From the NCBI GenBank assembly GCA_035574175.1, contig DATLZB010000111.1, positions 1 to 14,963 of the forward strand: 14,963 nt of DNA, read 5' to 3'. This document shows, in pieces, positions 7,843 through 13,925 of the stretch (its first letter is position 1; the number at the start of each line of letters is the position of its first letter). Source of the stretch: DATLZB01 sp035574175 (GTDB lineage Bacteria > Pseudomonadota > Alphaproteobacteria > Rhizobiales > Hyphomicrobiaceae). The translations under genes and the position numbers were made by a program. The notes beneath the pieces are model-generated. The model saw only the letters and a program-made list of their open reading frames with translations, was not told the origin of the DNA and did not search any database.

Positions 7843-8127
7843 TCACCGCTCGCGGTCGCGCTGCCAGTAGACGAGCAGGACGGTCACCATCGCTGTGATG
7901 GTCATGGTAGCCAGGATGTCTCCGCGCCGGATGAAGGCGAGCCAAGTGGCAAAGCCCGCCTGCACGGTGCCGCCCCGCCCCACGAGCATGCCGCTGCCGG
8001 CTATCACCACGAGCAGGACGGCCGCGGTGAGCGCGACGGCCAGGGCGACCTGCACTGTCCTCTTGAACAGCCGCGGGACCGACACCTTCTTCCCGGCCGG
8101 CAGGGCCAGGATGGTCTTCTCAACCAT
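7843..8127 (-). CDS. Small two-helix inner-membrane protein, unknown (94 aa)
   Basis: I do not recognise the family. The ATG at 8127 has a strong ribosome-binding site (GGGGAGAG) and a natural length. Two hydrophobic segments at about 26-49 and 70-88 flank a short loop containing GRGG. Basic residues (K13, K14, R19, K22, R23) precede helix 1, and RRGD precedes helix 2. The C-terminus is very basic (WQRDRER). This layout fits a small membrane anchor or regulator. It lies 224 bp upstream of the TPR gene on the same strand, so the two may or may not be co-transcribed. No function can be assigned. Confidence 0.7.
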   Translation of the reverse strand: MVEKTILALPAGKKVSVPRLFKRTVQVALAVALTAAVLLVVIAGSGMLVGRGGTVQAGFATWLAFIRRGDILATMTITAMVTVLLVYWQRDRER

Positions 8128-8448
8128 AACTCTCTCCCCTGAGCAGGATCGGGCGCGACCTCAACCGCACAATCGAGGCACCCAGGGCCTCCATAATGAG
8201 CCGAGCGCACTCCGGTTCGACGGGACACGACCGACCGAATCATCGACTGCATTCAGGCAAAACTGCAAATAGCGGCCAATTCGTGGTCGTTGGCAAACAG
8301 CCAGCCGGGGGCGGTGGAGCCGGCCCTCTGAACCGCCGCCGCTGGGTGGGTCGTAAGCTCACGATTGCGGCCGTGCGCGCCACCCTGTAGGACTGATGCA
8401 GGCCCAGTCCATGGGGCGCACAACGGTCCACGGAATCAGGGAACGGAC
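8128..8448. other. 321-bp divergent intergenic region
   Basis: This non-coding gap separates the minus-strand membrane protein gene from the plus-strand Rrf2 gene, so it should hold promoters for both. I see a direct repeat ACTGCA at 8246-8251 and 8262-8267, spaced 16 bases, in a locally AT-richer patch. It could be an operator but has no match to a site I know. No convincing -35/-10 pair, RNA gene or open frame was found. Confidence 0.5.
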
Positions 8449-8925
8449 ATGCGACTGACCAAAACGACGAGCCACGCGATTAGGATTCTTATCGATTGCG
8501 CGCAAGCTGCCGGTGGGCTCGTCAAGGTGGCCGAGATCGCCCAGCGCCTCGACATCACCCCGCTCAACGTTTTCAAGGTCGTTCACCTGCTGTCGCGCGC
8601 CGGCTTCGTGGAGGCGGTTCGCGGCCGCAACGGCGGCGTACGCCTGGCGCGGCCGGCTGAGACGATCCGCATCGGCGAGATCGTGCGGGCGATGGAGGCG
8701 ACCCAGGTCGAGGTCGCCGCCGCTGCTATCGACGCCAAGCCGCGCATCAACACGATCTTTGACGACGCGCTCGACGCCTTCATCAGCGTGCTTGATCGGC
8801 ACACGCTGGCGGACATGGCCAAGGGGCGCTCAAGAACCGTGCAGGGCACCACCCCCGGCCCGCGCCGGGGCCGCCGGCGCACGGTCGTTGCTGGCACGCG
8901 CGGTGGCATGGCCCTGCGCGGGTAG
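8449..8925 (+). CDS. Rrf2-family transcriptional regulator lacking the Fe-S cysteines (158 aa)
   Basis: The N-terminal half is a typical Rrf2 winged helix: MRLTKTTSHAIRIL, the helix-turn-helix around residues 25-50 (VAEIAQRLDITPLNVFKV), then GRNGGVRLARP in the wing and IRIGEIVRAME. Rrf2 sensors such as IscR, NsrR and RirA carry three cysteines after this point, but here the segment from 84 to 125 has none; the only Cys is C17. The protein therefore probably does not bind an Fe-S cluster. The tail after residue 125 is Arg/Gly-rich and unlike the family. The start has AGGGA upstream. It stands 195 bp before the iron-binding protein gene and may regulate it. It should not be called RirA on present evidence. 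Confidence 0.88.
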   Translation: MRLTKTTSHAIRILIDCAQAAGGLVKVAEIAQRLDITPLNVFKVVHLLSRAGFVEAVRGRNGGVRLARPAETIRIGEIVRAMEATQVEVAAAAIDAKPRINTIFDDALDAFISVLDRHTLADMAKGRSRTVQGTTPGPRRGRRRTVVAGTRGGMALRG

Positions 8926-9014
8926 GTGTCGTCACCAGGCTGTTGACTTCTTTCGGTGCGGTCGATGCCCGCAAAGGGCGCCCGTCAAGCTGGAACGATT
9001 CAAAAAGATAATTC

Positions 9015-9043
9015 TTGACCGCAATAGTCCAGTATGGATTTTG
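9015..9043 (+). promoter_or_regulatory. Possible promoter and degenerate 17-bp palindrome upstream of the iron-binding gene
   Basis: TTGACC at 9015 could be a -35 box, with ATTTTG at 9038 as a weak -10 after 17 bases. The bases 9015-9031 (TTGACCGCAATAGTCCA) resemble the haem-locus palindrome: the same TTGAC and GTC halves at the same spacing, giving TGA-N9-TCC. The half-sites are imperfect, so confidence is low. Confidence 0.4.
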
Positions 9044-9120
9044 GAACCCGTGGGGCGGGAGAAACCCGGCATCATTCTCGGCGCCCCGCATTTGTCCGCT
9101 CATCCATTGGAGATCAGGGA

Positions 9121-10194
9121 ATGGAGCCAAGAAGCACCCATCGAAGTATCGCCCCCAACCGGCTTGGGGCTGCCATGCTTGGCGCACTGACCGCGGGATT
9201 GGCGGTTCTCTCGGCGCTCACCATGGCCAAGGCACAAGGCGCGGGCCAGGTCAACATCTACTCATACCGCGAGCCGGGGCTGATCAACCCTCTGCTCGAG
9301 GCGTTCACCAAGAAAACCGGCATTAAGACGAACGTCGTCTATGCCTCGGCCGGCCTCAACGAGCGGCTTGCCGCGGAGGGCCAAAACAGTCCGGCCGATC
9401 TGCTCTTCACCGTTGACGCCGGTCGCCTCTCGGAGGCGAAGGATGCGGGCCTCACCCAGCCCGTATCGCTTCCGATCCTCAACACGATACCGGCCCAGTA
9501 CCGCGACCCGGACAACCATTGGTTCGGACTGACCATGCGGGCGCGCGTGGTCTATGCCCACAAGGATCGCGTAAAGCAGGATGCGATCACGTACGAGGAG
9601 CTGGCGGACCCGAAATGGAAGGGCAAGATCTGCACGCGCTCAGGCCAACATGTCTACAATACCTCCCTGCTCGCCACCATCATCGCGCACAAGGGCGAGG
9701 CAGCGGCGGAAGCCTGGGCCCGGGGCCTCAAGGCCAACCTCGCGCGCAAGCCGACGGGCGGCGACCGCGAACAGGTGCGTGACGTGGCCGCCGGACAGTG
9801 CGACCTCGCCATCGGCAACACCTATTACATGGCGCTCATGCTCGCCAACCCAGAGCAGAAGAAATGGGCGGAGAGCGTGAAGATTATCTTCCCCAACGCC
9901 AACGACCGCGGCACGCACGTCAACATCTCGGGCATGGCTCTGACCAAGCATGCACCGAACAAGGCCAATGCACTTAAGCTCATGGAGTTCCTGGCCTCGG
10001 ATGAAGCGCAGAAGATCTATGCGGAGGCCAACAACGAGTACCCGGTGAGCCCCCACGTCGAGCCGTCGGCCATCGTCAAGAGTTGGGGCCCGCTCAAGGC
10101 CGACAAGTTGCCGCTTGAGAACATCGCCAAGTACCGCAAGAAGGCATCAGAGATCATGGACAAGGTCGGCTACGACGCCGGCCCGGGAACCTGA
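9121..10194 (+). CDS. Ferric-iron ABC transporter substrate-binding protein (FutA/FbpA type)
   Basis: This is a 357-residue periplasmic Fe3+-binding protein. A signal peptide covers residues 1-38, ending AKA before Q39. The mature protein opens with VNIYSYREPGL, the standard start of FutA/FbpA proteins, and a Tyr pair (Y235, Y236 in GNTYYMAL) matches the iron-ligand tyrosines of FutA. Further candidate tyrosines are Y145 and Y179. Two cysteines, C171 and C227, could form a disulfide. The ATG at 9121 was chosen because it gives a complete signal peptide; GGAG lies upstream. The permease and ATPase genes that usually follow are missing, and a terminator closes the unit. It may work with a transporter encoded elsewhere or deliver iron to another system. 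Confidence 0.9.
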   Translation: MEPRSTHRSIAPNRLGAAMLGALTAGLAVLSALTMAKAQGAGQVNIYSYREPGLINPLLEAFTKKTGIKTNVVYASAGLNERLAAEGQNSPADLLFTVDAGRLSEAKDAGLTQPVSLPILNTIPAQYRDPDNHWFGLTMRARVVYAHKDRVKQDAITYEELADPKWKGKICTRSGQHVYNTSLLATIIAHKGEAAAEAWARGLKANLARKPTGGDREQVRDVAAGQCDLAIGNTYYMALMLANPEQKKWAESVKIIFPNANDRGTHVNISGMALTKHAPNKANALKLMEFLASDEAQKIYAEANNEYPVSPHVEPSAIVKSWGPLKADKLPLENIAKYRKKASEIMDKVGYDAGPGT

Positions 10195-10209
10195 GGCCAG
10201 AGGCGGCCT

Positions 10210-10240
10210 GCGGGAAGCCGTCGCAACGCCGGCTTCCCGC
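10210..10240 (+). terminator. Intrinsic terminator after the ferric-iron-binding gene
   Basis: An 11-base perfect inverted repeat (GCGGGAAGCCG and CGGCTTCCCGC) with a 9-base loop lies 16 bp past the stop codon. It is followed by ATATTTG rather than a run of T, so termination may be partial, with some read-through into the downstream operon. Confidence 0.7.
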
Positions 10241-10299
10241 ATATTTGATAGGTGATAGTGAGAGATTGCCCCCAGCGCTCAAGCCGAGGCGAGACGGAA

Positions 10300-10812
10300 A
10301 TGCCGCTCAGGAAGCTACAGGCTCTTGCGGACATCCAAAACGAGGCCGTTGTGCCCTCCATGCCGGAGCCCGAGCGAGTGGTCGGGCTCGGCTTCCGTTA
10401 CTGGATGCTGGGCCTCAACACAGGCAACATCCGCTGCTGGGAGAAGGCGTGGTCTCTCTACTCCGGGCTGTTCGGCGCGGCGAGCGCGCGGGTGGCGGTC
10501 GGCGAGCTTGCCTCCTGGGTCGGCGCACTCAACACCGCCTCGTGTCGAAACATCGCTGTGCTGCCGGAAACGTGCCCGAGCTTCTGCCGGGACGAGTGCA
10601 TTGCCATCGCCATGATCGCCGCCTGCCAGCACCACACCTGCCCGGCCATGCGGGCCTGCGCCTTCGCCCTGATCGAGAGCTCGATGATCGACGGCGTGGT
10701 GTGCAAGGCGCAGACCTTCGCCGATACGCTCGCCGCGCTCGAGCACAGGCTGTCGTCTGGCTCCATTGTGGCCGCGCCCCTGCCGTCCGGGGACCAGGTC
10801 ATGCTGCACTAG
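10300..10812 (+). CDS. Cysteine-rich helical protein, first gene of the bacterioferritin operon (170 aa)
   Basis: I do not recognise the family. The protein has no signal peptide and reads as mostly helical. It carries nine cysteines: C46, C82, C92, C96, C100, C109, C114, C120 and C135. Seven lie between residues 82 and 120, with spacings of 4, 4, 9, 5 and 6 from C92 on, plus a His pair (H111, H112). Such spacing on helices could line a metal site or a thiol core, as in cysteine-rich four-helix metal-storage proteins, but no homology is claimed. Aromatic motifs (FRYWMLGLN, CWEKAWSLY) precede the cysteines. I took the ATG at 10300; an upstream GTG at 10252 gives 16 more residues but lacks a ribosome-binding site. 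The gene is 23 bp from the ferredoxin gene and so is likely co-transcribed with bfr. Confidence 0.72.
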   Translation: MPLRKLQALADIQNEAVVPSMPEPERVVGLGFRYWMLGLNTGNIRCWEKAWSLYSGLFGAASARVAVGELASWVGALNTASCRNIAVLPETCPSFCRDECIAIAMIAACQHHTCPAMRACAFALIESSMIDGVVCKAQTFADTLAALEHRLSSGSIVAAPLPSGDQVMLH

Positions 10813-10835
10813 GCAAAACCGGCGCAGGACGCAGC

Positions 10836-11084
10836 ATGATCGTCTGCCATTGCAACTGCATCGGCTCGGAAGCGATCGAGCACGGCACCACCCGGCTCGC
10901 CGAGGCCGATCCCTGGCGTCTGCTGACGCCTGTGCTCGTCTACCGCTCGCTTGGAGTGCGGCCCAGGTGCGGCGGCTGCCTGCCGCTCGCCGCCCAGATC
11001 ATCCACGCACGTCTTGCTAGCGAGCGCGGCTGCGGAGGGCGCTGTCCGCTCTGCCCGTGCACCGCCGGAAAAGAGGCGCAATGA
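10836..11084 (+). CDS. Bfd-like [2Fe-2S] bacterioferritin-associated ferredoxin with extra cysteine tail (82 aa)
   Basis: The layout matches Bfd: MIVCHCNC at the start gives C4 and C6, and CGGC gives C45 and C48, against C4, C6, C38 and C41 in E. coli Bfd. Bfd passes electrons to bacterioferritin to reduce stored Fe3+ and release it (established knowledge). Unusual here are a fifth cysteine (C8) and a C-terminal tail with four more, CGGRCPLCPC at residues 66-75. E. coli Bfd is 64 residues, so the tail is an addition. GCAGGAC lies upstream of the ATG. The stop overlaps the next start as ATGA, so the two are translationally coupled. The order ferredoxin then ferritin supports the assignment. 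Confidence 0.85.
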   Translation: MIVCHCNCIGSEAIEHGTTRLAEADPWRLLTPVLVYRSLGVRPRCGGCLPLAAQIIHARLASERGCGGRCPLCPCTAGKEAQ

Positions 11085-12256
11085 TGGGCGGCCTCCCCGG
11101 CAGGCAGCCGGAGGACAAGGTCCTGCCCGCCGCGCGCCTCATGCCGCGCCGCCGCAGGCTCTGGCAGATCGAAGGCGGCCTGCAGTGCTCGATCATCGGC
11201 ACCTGCCTCAGCCATGAGGATCTCATCAGAATCGCCCGCAAGTGTGGAATCCGGATCGAGACCGGGGCCACGCCTTACGACCTTCACGGCCACATGGTGC
11301 AGGAAGCGCTGAAGCCGGGCCCGATCGCGCGCGCCATCCAGAAGCTGCTCGACAAGCGCTACGCGGTCATCATTCAGAAGGTCGATGCGTGCCGCTCCGA
11401 GGCCGAGCGCGCTGAGCTGTGGCAGGGCGAGTACGCGGCGGGGAGGATCCCCGGCGCCTACTGGGCGTTCATCACCCACAACGAGATCGGCGGGGCGCTG
11501 CTCAAACGCATTTTCGGTGAAGTGCACATGCTCAGTCACGTGCTCGGCCGGGTGACGCACAGAAGTGCCATGCGGGCGAGCGAGCTCGAGGCCCGTCTCG
11601 ACCACCTGGAAAGCCGGCTGACGAGACTCTCGCGCAAGAACCAGACGCTCGCCATGCAGCGGGACAAGGCGCTGGCCGACCTCGCCATCGCACTTCGGCC
11701 CGACCGGGCCGTGCAGCCCGCACGCGCGGGTGCAGCTCGAATACCTGGCGAACGGCACGACGTGCAGCTTCGACTCGAACGCAAGGAACGGGCGCTGATT
11801 GCCGCCCGCGAGCGGGCGCGCAGTGCCGAGGCGGAAGTCAAGAGGCTCACCGAGCAGCTCGCTCGCCTCGCCGTGCTGAGCGAAGCGCGCGAGCGCGCGG
11901 CAGCGGCGCCCTGCCCTGGGGCGGAGGCCTGCGCGGAGGCGGTGCGCAGCGACATCTCGCGCCGCGTGCTTTACGTTGGCGGCCGCACCGGCATGATCGA
12001 GCGGTTGAGGCGCGTGGCGGAGCGGGCAGGCGCCGACTTCATTCACCACGACGGCGGCGAGGAGCAGGCCGTGGCCCGCATTGACGGGCTCATCGAGGCA
12101 TGCGACGCGGTGTTCTGTCCGATCGACTGCGTGAGCCACACCGCGTGCTTGCGGGCAAAGGCGCTCTGCCGCAAGCTCAGGAAGCCGTTCGTGCCGCTGC
12201 GCTCCTCGGGTGCCGCGTCGTTCGAGCGGGCGCTCAGCGCGTTACCGGCGCGTTGA
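11081..12256 (+). CDS. Coiled-coil protein with C-terminal DUF2325 domain (391 aa)
   Basis: This protein has three parts. The N-terminal domain (about residues 27-155) is rich in Cys and His (C36, C42, H45, C55, H69, H71, C104, H133, H149, H153). A long charged coiled coil follows (about 163-275), with many Arg/Glu/Leu heptads. The C-terminal DUF2325 domain (about 292-387) contains RVLYVGGRTGMIERLR and the motif FCPIDCVSH (C346, C350, H353), followed by C356 and C363. DUF2325 has no established function. The ATG at 11081 overlaps the ferredoxin stop as ATGA; a second ATG follows directly. Placed between a Bfd-like ferredoxin and bacterioferritin, it may help assemble, sense or regulate iron stores, but this is inference. 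Confidence 0.88.
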   Translation: MMGGLPGRQPEDKVLPAARLMPRRRRLWQIEGGLQCSIIGTCLSHEDLIRIARKCGIRIETGATPYDLHGHMVQEALKPGPIARAIQKLLDKRYAVIIQKVDACRSEAERAELWQGEYAAGRIPGAYWAFITHNEIGGALLKRIFGEVHMLSHVLGRVTHRSAMRASELEARLDHLESRLTRLSRKNQTLAMQRDKALADLAIALRPDRAVQPARAGAARIPGERHDVQLRLERKERALIAARERARSAEAEVKRLTEQLARLAVLSEARERAAAAPCPGAEACAEAVRSDISRRVLYVGGRTGMIERLRRVAERAGADFIHHDGGEEQAVARIDGLIEACDAVFCPIDCVSHTACLRAKALCRKLRKPFVPLRSSGAASFERALSALPAR

Positions 12257-12321
12257 CGTTGCGCGTTGCGTCTGCACGCTCTCTCCACACCCGGTCTTGT
12301 GCCAGGCAAGGAGGCCATTTG

Positions 12322-12822
12322 ATGAAAGGCGACAAGGAAGTCATCGATATCCTCAACGATGCGTTGAAGCACGAGCTCGGCGCCATCAACCAATACTGGC
12401 TGCACTACCGCATGATGCACAACTGGGGCTTCACCAAGCTCGCCAAGAAGGAGCGCGCCGAATCGATCGAGGAAATGGGGCACGCTGACCGCATCATCGA
12501 TCGCATCATCTTCCTCGAGGGCCATCCCAACCTGCAGCAGGTGGCGCCGCTGCTGATCGGGCAGAACCTCAAGGAGGCGCTCGAATGCGACTTGAAGGGC
12601 GAGCACAACGCGCGCGACCTTTACATGAAGGCACGCGAGCTCGCCCGCGAGAAGCGGGACTACGTGACCATGGAGCTGTTCGAGGACCTGCTCTCGGATG
12701 AGGAGGAGCACATCGACTTCCTCGAGACGCAGCTCGACCTCATCACCAAGATCGGCATCGAGAATTACGGCCTCTTACAGTCGGATCCGGCAGATGAGCA
12801 GGGCGGTAAGCCCGACCACTGA
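12322..12822 (+). CDS. bfr: Bacterioferritin (haem-containing ferritin)
   Basis: This is a 166-residue 24-mer iron-storage protein. All ferroxidase ligands fall at E. coli Bfr numbering: E18, E51, H54, E94, E127 and H130. The haem-binding Met52 is present, so the protein should bind haem between subunits. The start has a very strong ribosome-binding site, AAGGAGG, eight bases upstream, consistent with high expression. It lies 65 bp after the DUF2325 gene and ends the operon. The genomic neighbours supply a matching Bfd-like ferredoxin for iron release. No key residue is missing, so function is expected to be standard. Confidence 0.97.
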   Translation: MKGDKEVIDILNDALKHELGAINQYWLHYRMMHNWGFTKLAKKERAESIEEMGHADRIIDRIIFLEGHPNLQQVAPLLIGQNLKEALECDLKGEHNARDLYMKARELAREKRDYVTMELFEDLLSDEEEHIDFLETQLDLITKIGIENYGLLQSDPADEQGGKPDH

Positions 12823-12882
12823 GCTTGGCCCGGAAGCTCGGCAGCGCCAATACGCTCGGAGCCGCCACACCTTCCGCACAAC

Positions 12883-12910
12883 GGCCGACAAGCACCTAAC
12901 AGGGTCGGCC
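12883..12910. terminator. Possible hairpin between bfr and dnaJ-type gene
   Basis: GGCCGAC at 12883-12889 pairs with GTCGGCC at 12904-12910, a 7-base stem with a 14-base loop, in the gap where two genes converge. It could stop transcription from either side, but there is no T-tract. Confidence 0.3.
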
Positions 12911-12927
12911 CGGCGCCGATCGTTAGA

Positions 12928-13845
12928 CTAGAACTTGCGCGGATTGTAGCCGTGCTTCTGGCGCCATTCGGTCATGAAGTAGGCGAGGTTGTCATCGATG
13001 GACGCTGGCAGCTCGATGAGCACGGTGACGAGCTGATCGCCGACCGTTCCCGTGCTCATGTTCCTTACCCCCTTGCCGCGCAGACGGAAAATGCGGCCCG
13101 AGCTCGTGCCCTTGGGGATTGTGAGTTGCACCCGGCCTGTGACCGTGGGCACTTCGATTCGCGCGCCGAGCACGGCCTCGTCGATCGAAATCGGGACATC
13201 GAGCAGGATATCGTCGCCGACCCGCTTGAAGTCGCGGTGCGGCCGCACCTTGATCTCAACCAGCGCATCGCCCGGCTCCCCGCCCCTCAAACCGGGCGCA
13301 CCCTTGCCCTTGAGGCGCAGCACTTGGCCGTCCGCCACGCCTTCCGGCACCACGAGGTCGAGCATGCCACCCTGGGGCATGGTCACTCTCTTCTTGGCGC
13401 CGTTAATCGCCTCAAGGAAGTCGATCTCGAGCGTATAGCGGACGTCCTGGCCGCGGATGCCGAACCCGCGCCCGGCCCGCGGGCCGCGCGTGCTGCCGAA
13501 GATATCGGCGAAGATGTCCGAAAGGCCGAGATCGTCGGGACCGAAACCCGCCCCGCCCGGGCGCTGGCCGCGCCCTTGGAACGGACCGTAGCCGCCCTGG
13601 GCCTGGTAGGCGCGTCGAGGCTCGCCCGAGGCATCGATCTCGCCGCGATCGTAGCGGCGGCGCTTCTCGGGATCGCCCAACAGGTCGTAGGCCGCCGACA
13701 CGCGCTTGAAGCGCTCGGCCGCGGCCTTGTCACCAGGATGCAAGTCTGGGTGCAGCTGCTTGGCGAGCTTATGGAACGCCTTACGGATGTCGTCGTCGGA
13801 CGCCGTCCGGGGCACGCCAAGTGTCGCATATGGGTCGTCGGCCAT
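12928..13845 (-). CDS. DnaJ-family co-chaperone, class II (CbpA/DnaJ-like, no zinc finger)
   Basis: This is a 305-residue co-chaperone that stimulates DnaK ATPase. The J domain covers residues 4-68, with the catalytic HPD at 32-34. A Gly/Phe-rich linker (about 85-130) follows, then two beta-barrel substrate-binding domains (VRYTLEIDFLEAINGAKKRV onward, with LRLKGKGAPG and FRLRGKGVRN). There are no CxxCxGxG repeats, so it belongs to the zinc-finger-less class, like CbpA. I chose the ATG at 13845 (MADDPYATLGV) as it matches J-domain starts; an in-frame start 12 codons earlier is less likely. It follows a Ppx/GppA gene by 80 bp on the same strand. The link to the iron genes is only proximity. 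Confidence 0.93.
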   Translation of the reverse strand: MADDPYATLGVPRTASDDDIRKAFHKLAKQLHPDLHPGDKAAAERFKRVSAAYDLLGDPEKRRRYDRGEIDASGEPRRAYQAQGGYGPFQGRGQRPGGAGFGPDDLGLSDIFADIFGSTRGPRAGRGFGIRGQDVRYTLEIDFLEAINGAKKRVTMPQGGMLDLVVPEGVADGQVLRLKGKGAPGLRGGEPGDALVEIKVRPHRDFKRVGDDILLDVPISIDEAVLGARIEVPTVTGRVQLTIPKGTSSGRIFRLRGKGVRNMSTGTVGDQLVTVLIELPASIDDNLAYFMTEWRQKHGYNPRKF

Positions 13846-13925
13846 CAGTCCATTCCCGGCTTGACACGGGATTTCTAGCACCGATTGGGGCGGAGTCGTG
13901 AGCGACAGCAGGGCTCGATGGCTTG

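Noticed and set aside
10252..10299. Upstream GTG start for the Cys-rich protein
   Set aside because: It lies just after the terminator and has no ribosome-binding site; the ATG at 10300 is the simpler choice, although the true start is not proven.
12952..13878. A 308-codon plus-strand open frame opposite the DnaJ-type gene
   Set aside because: The minus strand encodes a full J domain with HPD; the plus-strand frame has no recognisable features and no ribosome-binding site.
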